Assembly (NCBI GenBank): GCA_911728455.2
Contig: OU452235.1
Span: forward strand, 12,634,634-12,698,633
Source of the DNA: Marthasterias glacialis
Taxonomy: Eukaryota > Echinodermata > Asteroidea > Forcipulatida > Asteriidae
DNA: 64,000 bases
Direction of reading: 5' to 3'
Positions 47,721-60,135 of the stretch are shown piece after piece; the first letter of the stretch is position 1; each line of letters begins with the position of its first letter. Made by a program: the position numbers and the translations under genes. The notes under the pieces are model-generated. The model did no database searches and was not told the origin of the DNA. It saw only the letters and a program-made list of their open reading frames with translations.

Positions 47721-48692
47721 GGCAATGCATCAGTCTGAAAAGTATCGAATTCTAAACTCCGATTTTTGCAGTTGTTTGAGTAGTTTTGTACCCAATCATT
47801 TTGAAATCTACAAATGAAGACATGCGTCGCCAGAGAGCTACATATGTCCTCTTATACTCTGTTCCATCCTAGACCACTAAGGGGTTGTTTTTTTCTCCGT
47901 AATGTTGAACATACACGGGATACAGATGTTACCGAAGCCGGATTATGTTCAACGGATTATTTTCACAACCGGATCCAAGCCGGCGGTGGATCCGGGGGAT
48001 GTTAAGATACCGGATTCGGACGCATTTCAATGGAGGGCGATCTCGGTCTCCGATATCCAACTGGGCGATCGGGTTTCAGGAAAAATATTTGAAATGCATT
48101 CTCATTTTGAAAGCCAGAAATAGATTAAAATGCCTAGTGTTACAAAATAAAGGCCATAGCTTAGGCCCTACTTCCTTTTAGACATTCATTCCTTGGTGAA
48201 AAATTGAACAATTCTGGTGCTGTTTACTTTGGATATTTGACTTATCAAATTTATAAAATGAAATATTATTACAAACAAGAACTTCGGAGTTCATTTAAAC
48301 AGCATGTCATTAGTGGGCAAATTTACATGGCGAAAATCAGTGTTGAAAAAGCTCGGGGTGATTTTTTGAAATTACTTTACACTGACCTGTATAGATACAG
48401 TTTGTACGTAATTACGAAGACCATACCTGTGCCCAATTAACGTATTCATTGAACATGACACATGTACGTAATACAAAATAATTACAGTGTGCAACACCGC
48501 ATTACATTTGGAGACAAGTCGATATCACTTCACCCTCATCTTTTGCTTAGGCCTATTTTTTAATGAACTATCCATCAATTCTGGGCAATGACTCTTTGGG
48601 CCGCAACACCCCCAACATTTCACCCCGTCCAAAAGGTTGTTGTCCCCACATTCCTTTGCGATTTCCGCCGGCGGCAAATTTCATAAAGCTGC

Positions 48693-49044
48693 TTAAAGCC
48701 CCAGCTCAACATTGGTAAGAAGAAAAACATAAATGTTCACAGATTTACATCTTACATGGTATAAAGATAATAGTGGTAGAAAACTTCCCTTGAAATATTG
48801 CTGCCTGAAGTGTTATCGTTTTTAAAAATAATAAATGAAATAAGATCCAAAATTAGTTTTCGTCTCAGTGGGACGAAGACCCTGCCTGTGGGAATGCGTA
48901 CAAAAATGCTGAATGCATTTTAACTGTTTTCGCGCAAATGAAATAACGAAATGGGCTGACATTTTCACGGTTAAAAATATCTTGATTTGTGCAAAGAATG
49001 GAAGAAATTACAGTCAGTTTAGTAATGTTAAGCTGGGGTTTTAA
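48693..49044 (+). mobile_element. TTAA-flanked MITE, family A copy 2, in intron 2
   Basis: It runs from TTAA plus AGCCCCAGCTCAACATTGGT to a slightly decayed AGCTGGGGTT plus TTAA. The internal palindrome GTCTCAGTGGGACGAAGAC is present. The 5' flank (AATTTCATAAAGCTGC before TTAA) is the end of the GGGCCC repeat family, so this copy jumped into an older repeat. Confidence 0.75.
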
Positions 49045-49446
49045 ATACAAAGGGTAAATGATACCATGTCAGGTGTTCTGTTTATAACTGGTTATTGTTT
49101 TGCCTCAGCAGGAATCAAAGATAATCATCTGCTTGAGGCAGTTCTATGAAAATAGTCCCTTGTAAATAGCTGAATTATTATTTACAGTTAGCCTAAGTAA
49201 ATATTTTACATCCTGGAGCTGGAACAATTTGTTTCAACAGAGTGTAGTTCCATCACTTTTTTTAGTTTTGAAAAAGAGACGTCCTTGCTGTAAATTGAAA
49301 GCAAAACTTGGACTTCCTAAAACAAATTGACTGCTGTAAATTGGAATTAAAACTTCGACATGGGGGGGGGGGATAAACACAGAAACCACTGTTACGATTT
49401 AAAGCACGCGGCCGTGATTGGTCGAAGACCAGTTATCCAATGGCCG

Positions 49447-49583
49447 ACTTTGGAACGGTAGGTGGCAGCAGACTTACCCGGTAAAATGTCATTGTTTCCG
49501 GAGTTCTGAGCATGCGCACATTTACGAGGACGATGGATATACTTGGTAAGTCTGCTGCCACCTAGTGTCCTCAAAAGTCTCCC
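49447..49583. mobile_element. GGTGGCAGCA hairpin repeat, fullest copy, in intron 2
   Basis: The left arm GTAGGTGGCAGCAGACTTAC pairs with the right arm GTAAGTCTGCTGCCACCTAG, and the centre carries GAGCATGCGCACA. The ends read ACTTTGGAAC and TCAAAAGTCTCCC. Confidence 0.7.
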
Positions 49584-49599
49584 AATAACAAAGATTAAG

Positions 49600-49835
49600 C
49601 TTAATCGGTTATCGGAGTCACGAGAAAATAGTGAAAAAAAATCACAATCACCGTTTCATTGTTATCAAGTATCGCATTTCGGACTCGCGACATCAAACAT
49701 GTTTGTTTACTCATTTCTCAAAAACTAAAGCATTTCTGGCAGAAAGATGTCATGGAAAGTTTTTTTCTCTCTCTCACCATGACCATCTTCAAACCACGTG
49801 GTGTGCAAGTCTCTGAACAGTTATATTTTCAATCT
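49600..49835. repeat. Interspersed repeat shared with 32285-32490
   Basis: GAGTCACGAGAAAATAGTG, CATTTCTCAAAAACTAAAGC and CACCATGACCATCTT match 32287-32490 (GAGTCACGAGAAAGTACTG, GTTTCTCAAAAACTGTAGC, CACCATGACCATCTT). Parts also resemble the interior of family A MITEs. Confidence 0.5.
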
Positions 49836-50141
49836 CACCACTGCTATGTTGGTGTGATTCATTTCGAGAAATCCTTGATGAAAGGTTCACGTTTTTGTTT
49901 TAGGCTGTCGTGCACATTCTTGTTTTCTCTTTGCTTTATAGACACTCATGTAGCCTACACGGTAATGTATTGCGCTATGTTGAATGATTTTAGAGTGATT
50001 CGTCTAGTGTGCTAATGACGACTCACTCATCACAAAGTAATACTCTCACATCATGATTGTGTGCAAACTGCACCCGACGCACAGTCGGTTTGTTTGTATA
50101 CTTGAATGCCAACAATATCTTACTTCATATGCTAACTTTTT

Positions 50142-50290
50142 ATCAGGCAATAAACCACATGGGAAACTGACTGGGTAGATTTTAATTTAGTTTTGGGGTT
50201 GAACAGAGGAAAAATGACTGTCGAGCGGGATTTGAACCTGCGACCCTGGGTATACGGAGTTTTTGTTTGCCGTTCTCCCGCAGTCTTTCG
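50142..50290 (-). mobile_element. tRNA-derived SINE-like element, minus strand
   Basis: The reverse complement contains a B-box-like GCAGGTTCAAATCCCGCTCG followed by an acceptor-like GACAGTC, then CTACCCAGTCAGTTTCCC and GTGGTTTATTGCC. The last two blocks recur at 28051-28091, so this is an interspersed family. The A-box side is degenerate. It is not a functional tRNA gene, because the remainder of the cloverleaf is missing. Confidence 0.5.
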
Positions 50291-52721
50291 TATTTTATTT
50301 GGACACACAGGTTGTTTTGAAACTAATTTGTTCCAAAGACGTAGACACGCGGTTCAAGTCAACCTTTTTTTCTGTTGCATGGACTGGCCATGAAAACTGT
50401 GAAATCCATTTATTTTTATTATCTTTTCATTGGGACAGCGTTGTAATGGGCAGCAGTCAGGATCGACAAAAATAGGAAATGTATTTTGTTCGACTTTGTC
50501 TTTTAACGTTTAATATTTTCGAAAAAAATGGGAGATTTCTAAGTCAGAAACATTTTCATCATGATTGATGTTCGCACTACAGACATAAATAAAACATAAT
50601 TCAATTGATTCACACTAATGTATTCAATCGATCTTTAGTAAATACTGAAATACTTACTTACAATCACATTTCGCACCTGAATTCAGCTAGACGCCGTGGT
50701 GAAAACCCAAGGACATGCTTTCAACCTTTCCAAAATTGATTTATAAAAACTCTATTTTTAGGCACAATGCTCAGGCAGTGTTAACTGAGTGCAATAAAAC
50801 CGTCTCTCACTCAGACAGTTATCTTGACAATATGCAGTTGAACGTCCTTTTGTGTACTCAATCTGTCCTTTTTTCCTTTCCTTTTTTTCGTCTTACCAAT
50901 CGTTTCCCATATCTTACAAAACGGTGGTTAAATTTCCGGAGCACGCGTCCGCGATTTTTTTTTTCTTCTCTCGTTCGTCGGCAGGGCCGGTGGCCGGGAC
51001 GTGCGTGCAAAGACCCCGTCCTCACTAATACTACGAGAGAGATATCAAGTTCTCCTCGCTCGTACCAGAAGATGATGGGCTGATTTAATTATTTCTACCG
51101 TTCAATATCCCCCTCTCGTAGGGTCTGAAAAATACTACATGTAGTGATAAAACACGGTCTTGAAAGAAAAAAGAGATAAGGTATACTCTAAAGTGGCAAA
51201 AGCCTTGAGTTAAAAGACACAGTGTAGTGGTTTCTGAATCGGACGAGGAATTTGATACCTCACGTAAACGACGTAAATTAATTTAGACTTTCAACGTCAA
51301 TTTTGTCCCCCTGAATTTTTTCCCACTGAAAATATGATTGGCTGCGTAACGTCAGGAGCTCTAACGGCGCCTGTCAATAGCAGAACTTGATCATTTAATG
51401 ACATCAAGTCTTGAGATTTAACGAGGGACGCACTATGAAGCTTTTTACTCAATTATCCTTTTCGATTGTTTGTCAGAGAGCGTTGCTAGAAGTGTGTCAA
51501 CTGGACTGTATTATTTATTCCCTTGCTGACTTTTTCTTACCTTATACTGCCGTCTGATAAATACTGCGTGCTTTGGGTGCAGCCTTTAAACAAATATTAA
51601 AAGGCGTGGGCAGCCATCTCTTGTTTAAGGCAGTTGAATCCAACCTTGGTTGTAAGGAAATCGTCTGTGCCCGTGCTTTCATGGTTTTACCTTGTTCAAT
51701 GCGTCTTAGTCATAGACGTAGCTTAACAAAGATCCGTTGTGCAGCCATTTTGTTTTTTTCTTCCATACAGCCTGTGGTAACCAAGCTGAGACTGGAAGGT
51801 AAATAGTCTGGTGCCTTTTTAGAAATATCTTGGGGTTTTTTTTAAACAAGGACAAAGGTAACCTCTTGTCTTGTCTTAAGTTTGTATAAAATTATATCCT
51901 GACGCCACCACGTCTGTCTTGTCCCCTGTCTCCAATACAAACACAGGATGCCGATTCTCATCATAACAAAAAAGTCACCAGACTATTATGTAATTTGCAG
52001 CCATCTTGAATAGCCCCCATTCAAATCAATGTAAATCATTTTGGTAGAATAAGAATGGGTTTTCAGGTATAGCATACAGGTAACTCGACAGCAACTAGTC
52101 GGGCCTCTCAGTAAGAACCAATGGTCAGAGTTTTAAATGTCAGTGCGTATACAGGGTGCCAAACGCAGATGGTATTGATATCATGCGCTGAACCCACAGC
52201 CTTGACGCCACACTTCATAGCAATCTGCCTCAAAGTCTCCTTGAGAATTCCCGCTACAATTTCCCGTATCGTTCCTTAACATCCTATGTCCTTCAACAGT
52301 GTGACCAGAAATAATACAGTCAGGGCAAGGGGGTTACACAGTGAACCTACGACTGAACGTACCGGCTCGAGATTCACAAGCATTACAGATGCTTGTTGTT
52401 GGGTTGACGAGGAGACTACATAACCTTGCCACCCGAAAGTGTGAGTTTTATTATGGTTTTTGTGTGATTGGATCGAACTTGTTCCTTCTGCCGATTGAAA
52501 AAGGAGTGATCTGGACAGGTGGTGTTAATTCATAAATAGCGAGGCAGATGAATTTCAAAGCATATGGGAATGGGTAACATGCTATCTCATTGTGAGGAGC
52601 AGTAAGGCTATGTGGTAACGGTTATTTTTAGGACGTGTGAAATTTCTTATTTTTGTGTCTCGAGAATTTTGGTGTCTCAACTTATTTTACGATTCAAAGT
52701 CTTGGGTTTGGGGGGAACTAC

Positions 52722-52953
52722 ACTTTAAAAAAAAGTGTCAGCTCAGAATTCAGGCAGAGAATGGCCCGTGATGGGCCCTTGTCAGTGCCGAGTCAGCACC
52801 AGTTTGGGGGTTCAACATGATCTAGCTCCTGAGTCAGTAACGTATTTTTGACCCCCACCCCTCCCCAAACAGTTCATGCTGATACCGAAATTAGTTTAGC
52901 CCACACGGACCCTTCTCCGTGTCGATTCTGACCCAGAACTTTGTAGAGTGTAA
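52722..52953. mobile_element. MITE-like element in intron 2
   Basis: The left end ACTACACTTTAAAAAAAAGT and GTCAGCTCAGAATTC mirror the right end GATTCTGACCCAGAACTTTG and TAGAGTGTAAG. No coding capacity is seen. Relatives may lie at 13880-14225 and 23035-23115. Confidence 0.5.
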
Positions 52954-53506
52954 GGGCCATGTTCCAAGAAGCAATTTTACAGGCACTCGCAAAGAATAAA
53001 AAAAACACTAATAATTATTTCAGTTTGTAAATCATTAGAAAAGGAAAAGGGACAGTATAAATCATGTTTATAAAAATGTGTTCCTTTAGTGTACCGTGCA
53101 GTTGATTGCTTTCAAATTGACTGCAACAACATGGTCTCATGTGACAATGAATGTCTTTCATCACCACTATTTATAATCAATTAAGGTGCGCTGGAGTTGT
53201 GCATAGATTATAATTGACGAAAGACTTACTCGCCCTACAGAGCTAATCATTTTGTACACAGTGCAGTTGGCTACTTAAAATCAACAAGCTGTGCTATCTA
53301 AGCTGGAGATAAAAACAGATTGAATGAAAAGTATGTTTATCTATGTTTTGCTTTGCATTGAGGCATTCAAGTTTTGTGACTAGTGGTGAACACTTCTGAG
53401 CATACAGCAAATTTTTAATGAGGTTTCAAAATAAAAACTATGGATAACAAGAATTTAAGTGTTTAATACCAACATGGTGTGTAAACTTTTTCTTCTTTTT
53501 TTTCAG

Positions 53507-53672
53507 ATGAAGATGGATACGGTGAGGAATACAGCGACAGCGTCGAGACAGAGTACGAGAGGTCTCTGAGAACCAGACGGGTCATCAATCACGCTGCCTT
53601 ATGGATTACCATAGGCTTTGTTGTCGTCTTGGTGTCATACATCACAGCTCTTGTCATTTACAACAGAACCAG
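53507..53672 (+). CDS. Exon 3: acidic tyrosine stalk, furin-type site and transmembrane segment
   Basis: This exon encodes residues 336-390 and two bases of codon 391. The order is an acidic Tyr-containing stretch (DEDGYGEEYSDSVETEYE), a basic patch RSLRTRR (residues 354-360), then a hydrophobic span at about 365-387 rich in Ile, Val and Leu with one Trp and two Tyr, followed by NRTR. With the signal peptide on exon 1 this gives type I topology. RTRR at 357-360 fits the R-x-K/R-R proprotein convertase pattern, and the acidic tyrosines could be sulfated; both are predictions. The basic patch on the outer side goes against the positive-inside rule. A long pyrimidine tract precedes the acceptor cag at 53504-53506; the donor is gtaggc. 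The frame joins exon 2 as G plus AT (Asp). Confidence 0.78.
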
Positions 53673-54471
53673 GTAGGCATAAGGACTCTTGAGGGTGCCC
53701 TAGGTGGACCAATTAAATTTTAGATAAATTAGTTAATTTTCTTTCGTTTTAACCCTGTCGCACGAAAAAGAGGCTTTTTCAAGATTAGTAATAATGCACC
53801 CTTCATGGCTGGACAGTTTTTTGTTTTTTTTTGATAATAGAAGTACCGTGAAAAATGCCCAATTGCACCAAAATGGAAGACGAAACCATAGAGTTATATA
53901 TAAAAATTAGAGGGAGCACTCGCGATACCACGCACGGAGCTCCACTGACTCACCATGGGCGAAATTCTCTATGGGTCAATTGCGTACGAATGTCCACTTA
54001 GAAAATGGTTGCTGTGTGAACGGATGAGTAACCAGCGTAAATGAATGGTCCGCGCCATTTTCTCAATAGTCAAAAATACTCCTTGTCGGGCCGTGTCGCA
54101 TGGTTTGTACGCCCTCTAGTTCTTATAAAACTCTATGGACGAAACCCAAGCCGGAGCCATTGCAGCTCTTATCTACATTAAGCATCATGACTCTTGAGGG
54201 CGCCCCACTGGGGCAAGTTTGTTGGTCAAAAACAAAACTAAGGATACATCTTCATTGCCTAGTCTTAAAAAAAGTGTTATTTATCATTGGAATTGTTTTC
54301 CCCGCTATGCTCAAAAATGATTTAATACTTGCCATTAAAGAAGCCTACTTTGGTAGGATGCTGTTTGAGAAACACAAGAGAGACTATCAAGAAACTTCAC
54401 TGCTTTGTGGATTTGTTTATCCACCTGGCGTGAACTTTGACACATACGATACCTTTGTTTCTCCTCTTCAG
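53673..54471. other. Intron 3
   Basis: A 799-base intron between exons 3 and 4. GACTCTTGAGGGTGCCC (53687) and GACTCTTGAGGGCGCCC (54188) form a short direct repeat 500 bases apart. An open frame at 54100-54477 has no recognisable features and ends just after the exon 4 acceptor. Confidence 0.5.
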
Positions 54472-54574
54472 ACCTGACTGGCAAGATTCGCTCCGTCCTT
54501 ATTCAAGATTCGAAAATGAGCCCGAAGATCAGCCGGAGTATGACGACAACAACATGGAGTACGAAAACCATGGT
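54472..54574 (+). CDS. Exon 4: membrane-proximal cytoplasmic tail with tyrosine motifs
   Basis: This exon encodes residues 391-425. The split codon AG plus A gives Arg, then the tail reads acidic and polar with Tyr 401, 414 and 421. Tyr 401 lies in YSRF, a Y-x-x-hydrophobic pattern that can bind AP adaptor mu subunits. Tyr 421 lies in YENH, matching the pY-x-N pattern bound by Grb2-type SH2 domains. The acceptor is ctcttcag ending at 54471, and the donor GGT followed by gtaagt gives a phase 0 intron of about 6 kb. The motif classes are established knowledge; their use here is inference. Confidence 0.72.
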
Positions 54575-56989
54575 GTAAGTTTTGGCTAACGGCAAAAACA
54601 GTTTACCGACCAAAATGTCGTGTTGTTGCGTTTAGTTTTGCTTTTAGTTTAGTTTAGTTTTTCTGTGCTTCGCAAAAAAATATATACTGAACCTGGTGCA
54701 CCTCAAAAATTCCTTCAAAGTGTCGCCAAGTGAGTTTGAACTAAACGTAAATGTGCTGTTATGACATTTTTGTTAGGTACCAGACGTAAGAGGTATGCTC
54801 GTTTTCAAAGACCGTCTCCTTCACAATGCTATCTGCTTTAACAGCAAATTGTGCGCGTTCAAACAACGGGGTTTATTCTTTGTAACTCTCCTTCATGCCT
54901 TTCAAGTCTGTGAACATGGGGTTCGTATTCCATCTGGTACTATAGAGCCTTGCATATTGGTTGGGTATCAACCCCAGCTGATATGAATTCCCTATTTGAG
55001 GTGTCCCCGCCCCGCCCCCGCTCTCATCTAAACCCAACCATCCCGCCATACTGCGCACGTTTCATTACTCAAAAAAGTGTCTTTTTCTGATGACGATTCC
55101 TTGATTTATGCACAAATTGATAAATCTAAGAAAATAACCCCAAGAGTTGTTTACATTTCACCACAAATAGTGCATGTTCGATGTCCCATACGTTGCTGTT
55201 TCTACTTTTATTAAAAAAATCACTCGGGCACAAGAGTTTAGGCGGAAGGAATTTGAAAAATCGGCTGCCGTCTAGCCAGCCATTCCTAATGTAAAAATCA
55301 CTAAATAAAAACTGACTCATCTCTATGGCCTGTGGCTTGGACCGTCGAGGGTCTTTTTTTAGCAGCTTGAGACACCGTACGGCATCATTTAACTGCAGTT
55401 CAGAACCTATCAGACAAAATTAATCACCCGATCCTGAAGTGACACACCTGTGGTTTAACTCGAACCAATCTCAAATTTAATTTTCGCAAGATTTGAAGCT
55501 TTTTATGGTGCAGGGGGATAAAATCTAGAAACGACAGTTTGCGGTAACACGATATAAAAAACATTCTTCTCCAGAAGACAGTCCATACCTACCATTATCT
55601 CAACTACAGTTTCCCTCAGAATCGACACTTCTTCCAAGAAGAGATTAATTTAATGTGGGTGTCACCAGCAAACTAGTTACATCTTAAATCGGTATTTGTT
55701 GTGGCTCTGACGAGAAATGGTTGTGTACTAACAAATCATTTTGGTTCTTCGACCGGTTCTTCTCGAGGACCAGCACCAACTCATTCGAGAGATTATTTAC
55801 ATGGTGTTACCGCAAACTAAAAGTGTATCAATCTTATTCTTAAAATTTGTATTCATGCTTGAACATAAATCCGTCATTTTGCCCATGTCTTGGATCCTGG
55901 GTTTCACTCTTGGTCACAGTTTACCTAAAGGTTTCGCCATCACACTCTTTTAGGTATCTGCAGGTTCCGAAACTAGAAGATGTTTATAGCTACACAAGCT
56001 TAAAAAAAAAACACGCGCAAGATAATTTCGGCTGCGTACATCGGTCGATACCAACCAGTAAAACCCACCATTATACACTTGACAACCACTTAAGGGTTAA
56101 TGCTTGCAGTGTAGGCGAACTCAAGTTGACTTTACTGTGCCTGAGCAAACAAGCCCATCATTTGCCGGCTGTCCCTCAGTGACGCGCTGAATCTGTATAC
56201 TGAATAGTGCAAGCGGTTCTAACCCTCACTTGGGAATGACACTAAGGTAGTAAGTACTTCGCGAATTAAGTTGCACTCCGAGTGGCTCGGTGGGAGAGGA
56301 AAAAAAGAGAGAGATAATTCCCCAGTGGTTTTGATTGTTGTACAAAACAATTCATATTGTAATCCTTCCAAAGCATGGTGAGCTTTAAGGATATTATCTA
56401 TTCCTTGCCAAGTGTAACAACAATAGCTGGATTAATACAAATATTGTATGTTGCTGTAGGCCTATACCAAGTCAAAGCATATTTTGGTTTGGGAAGAAGC
56501 GGTCAGCTCGAGGTGAAAAGAAAATGCATCCATGGTCGGTATCAACTGCGAAGAGCTCGTGTAAAGATACCGAACAGGTTCACGTGGATAGTTGGACTGC
56601 GTCATGATTGCATTTTCTGTTTGTAACGCACGTACATGCACTGCCTTTCCCTTTGTTCATCGAGCTCAGTCTGCTGTACACTCTCGGTCTTTCTAACTCT
56701 CAGTGGAAATCCCTTTGTCATCGTGTACTTGAGAAAAAAATATGTACAACCATTCCCAATTCCATTAGAGATTGTTTCGAGAGCTTTTTTTTTTACCCTG
56801 GCGATCCCTTAAATTATTCATTTCACTTTGAGGCAAGTAGCATCTAAATTTATAAGAGATGCCCCTTTAAAGACTACAAAATATGCATAACATTTAGAAC
56901 CTCATACGGAATAACGGGATAAGCCATTGTCAGATAAATATGAGGTCGTGTGTAATAACGAGATCTTACTTGGTGTAAAGTTATCTCTG
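54575..56989. other. First part of intron 4, no recognised feature
   Basis: AT-rich sequence with several 60-110 codon open frames that lack domains; none has a convincing splice context. Confidence 0.25.
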
Positions 56990-57152
56990 TACACTGCAAA
57001 AACTGGTGGTGTTAAGTTGATTATCTTGGTATCTATATGTGACAACACCGACATGGTGTTAATTGTACCAACAATAAAGCAATGGGGATAACTAACACGA
57101 TGTCGGTGTTGTCGCGTATAGATAGCTATAGGGAATCAATTCAACAGTGTAC
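56990..57152. mobile_element. MITE with TACACTG ends in intron 4
   Basis: It begins TACACTGCAAAAACTGG and ends CAATTCAACAGTGTA. Internally TATCTATATGTGACAACACC, GACATGGTGTTA and their complement TAACACGATGTCGGTGTTGT, CGCGTATAGATA form a fold-back. ACACTG-type ends also flank the small element at 4169-4302. Confidence 0.65.
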
Positions 57153-57479
57153 CAACCATTATTTAGATTTGGTCTGAAATTGCATTTATACAATACGTGA
57201 TATATTTTATATCAATTGCCTGGCTATGATACTTAAATGAGCATAATTATATAAAAAAATATATATATATATAAAAAATCTGCGTTATTATTATACTCCC
57301 ACAAGACTTATCAGCTTTTTAGAATGCAGCTTCCACTACTGTCCCATGTTTCCTTCAGATTACAAGCGGTGTACCAATCCTTCTTAATAAAAAAATGTAT
57401 ATAACATTAAATATTCCTGAATATTTCACAGCCCTACAAAGCCTTTTAATCTAATATGAACGGGAATCTCCCACAGGAC

Positions 57480-58020
57480 CTTTGAATATCAATTAATGGC
57501 ACACAAATCAAAGTTGGATTTGTTGGCGAGCTTGTGGGGTTGATGACCGGCGCCAGAACGCATTTAAAGTGCCTGGAAAGCACACAGTGTTTTATTGATC
57601 AAAGCCTCGCGTTAAAGTCCAACAATGCTTCATGTATGTGACTTTTTTATTTTGTTGCCAATAAATTTTTCTCAAATTCCATTAGTGCGCTGCATCGACT
57701 ATGGATGAAAAACCATGCAGTAAATGGAATGTTTTCGCGCAGGAGAACGGGTAGTGTATGGATATGTCTGAAGAAATTTCTTCTATAGTCCAACAAAATT
57801 TTCTATTGGAATAATGCCCGTATTATTTCGCCGTTGTAATGCAAATCTGTCCCGTTTATTCAGAACTTCCCAGGAGTATTGGATATTTTGTTTTCTTTAA
57901 TTAAGTTTGCGAGTTAAGTTGAAGTTATCAAATTAGACGTTTAATAATAAAAGTGCGTGGCGTGTCTCTCGGCTATGAAATAACATCAACCGAGAGTAGA
58001 CGTTTTAATTTTTAATTTGT
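57480..58020. other. Unique block in intron 4
   Basis: Non-repetitive sequence with several ATCAAAG and TTAAT sites and no open frame. It is a possible intronic regulatory region; evidence is only the absence of repeats. Confidence 0.2.
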
Positions 58021-58264
58021 CGTGACTTCTTGTGCATTTTTGATGGGCTGTATAGCGTATTGCCATACGTGTCGTTTGCCAAGTGTTATTTCAAAAGTTG
58101 CTATTATTTGCCGTAAGGGTTTGCCAACTTTACCGATGCAGATTTTGGATCACAGGGCGTGACTTAAGCTTACCATTTGATATACTGTTGCCAACATAGC
58201 CAGTGTTTTACCTTGTAAACATTTCAAGAGAGTAGACTTACCATACATTGCCAACAGTTATGTC

Positions 58265-58385
58265 AGTAGACCACTGCTGCACCTTATCTTGATTCATAGA
58301 AAGTAAACATACCGGTAGCAGTATGGTTTTGCCAATGTAACCACTGATGTGTCTTATCTTAATTCAAATGGAGTAAAAGCGGCAA
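58265..58385. repeat. Two CTTGATTCAAAG repeat units in intron 4
   Basis: ACCTTATCTTGATTCATAGA with AAGTAAACATACCGGTAGCAG, then TTTTGCCAATGTAACCACTG and GTGTCTTATCTTAATTCAAA. The period is about 68 bases. This is the clearest view of the unit: a TTGATTCAAAG block, a GTAAGCATACC block, a GTAGCAGT block and a TTTTGCCAA block. Confidence 0.6.
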
Positions 58386-59199
58386 GTAGTAGTACTTATT
58401 TTGGTGTCGCCCGACCAGTGGCCTATAAGCCAGGGGGGGGGGGGAAGAGGGGCAGCTTCCCGCCGTGGAACGTCTTGTCCCCTTGCTTGCCCCCTGACAG
58501 CCTCTGAACACCGTGAAATGTGCTATAATCAGGCAGTCTTAACTGAAATTGCCCCCTCTGTAAATATCTGTGTGTCCCCCCCCCCCCCCCATTTTTGCCC
58601 CCTTATAAAAGATGTTGCATGGCTCTGCCACTGCGCCCGACCTTTATTACATTCAGAATTCTGTTCCTGTTTTATCAATAACCATTCGATCGTTCGGCTA
58701 CTCACACAACCTTCAAGATTGAAAAAAAAAAAACCGGTCAATGTTCCTGTCCGGCCTCCTTACCTTTATTGAATTCCTAGGTTTCATGAATATGTAAATT
58801 AACCGTCGATAAAATAACTCCGACTCGCTCCCACTCTGACCCTATCGATCTCTCCCCAAATCTAAACACGCATCTTGATTATAAATGAGCAGCCCATATA
58901 GTCAAAGGTTAACAGGCACAAAATGTTCTCAGCGAATACATCATTATTCACTTTCTGTTGAATTCCCCCATTGTTAAAATTTACCTGGTATTGTATTTTA
59001 TGCCATTTTTACTCCCTGTTTTGTGTAAATGTAAATGCAAGCTACCGGTATACACACATGTCCGCTAGGAAATGTATAATACGGTAAATATAAAAAGATG
59101 AAACGGTTGGATATTTATAACCACAGTACTCCGAACAGCAAAGGAAGAGCTGTTGTAATTGGTCCTTTAAAAGTTACGTCATAGAAGTTTTTGCGTAGC

Positions 59200-59266
59200 A
59201 ATAAAGAATCGTTGCACAGTATACTCAAATGCCCCTCCATAGTAAAAAAAAAAAAAAAAAAAAAAA
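59200..59266 (+). repeat. AATAAA followed by a 23-base poly(A) tract
   Basis: AATAAA at 59200-59205 is 39 bases before 23 consecutive A residues (59244-59266). That is the layout of a polyadenylated RNA copied back into DNA, so this may be the tail of a processed insertion inside intron 4. Its 5' limit and target duplications were not found. Confidence 0.4.
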
Positions 59267-60135
59267 CGGGGAGTTAGATGGCATAAAAAAAATAAAATAT
59301 TCAAACAATGACAATCTAACCTATTACTTTTGTGTCTTGGCTGCCGCCATCTTTGTCGTGTATCCAGTGTTCAAAAGCAATCATTCAAACCATTTATGCT
59401 ATGGAAACCAGACTGGCGAACGTTAGCTTAACTGGGAGAAAACATGATGACTCCATTATAAAGTAAACATGAGTCTTGTATTAAAAATTACACAGCTTTG
59501 TTGGTGAACCCTTACGTTCTGTAAAGTAGCCTTGCATCCCCTCCCTCGATCCCGGCAGCTTTTTATAGAGAGACCCACCAATGAGGTCGTTACAAGTTGG
59601 ACATTAACCCTTTTTCCAAAAGACAATTTCATCCATAATTCATATCAAATACTTTTTTTATACTCCTATTTAATTGAGTTATAAACACTGCTCGACTTTC
59701 TGGCTGTGGACTGTGTGTTTCGAACCCCAGCCAAAGCCAAAATATCCATAGTTTTTTTTTATTCGTGCAGTTGGGAAGAGTTGATTTATTATTCACCCCG
59801 GCATAATAACGATCCAACTGACGAATCGCCGCCAGGTTGTGGGGTTGTTCTACGGTTCATTATACGGAGTGGCCGGCCGGTCGACGAGCACCTCCCATAC
59901 GGGCGGTACGGAGCTCTTAACCCGCCGGCTAAATCGATATGTTCCCCGAGAATGGGGGATTTTGCTCTCGCTTTATATCTGTTAGTAGTTTCCCTGGAAT
60001 TTGGTCGATTCTTTACGTTGTCGTCACGATTATTAACTTGTTAACAAAACAATTCTTTATCTTTAATTCTGTCTCTTAATTAGTAAAATTAATGCATACT
60101 GATGACTGACTGATGAATAGATAACTGTTTTTGGT

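Noticed and set aside
54100-54477. 125-codon frame in intron 3 ending at the exon 4 acceptor
   Set aside because: It is in a different frame from exon 4, has no domain, and its end at the acceptor is coincidental.
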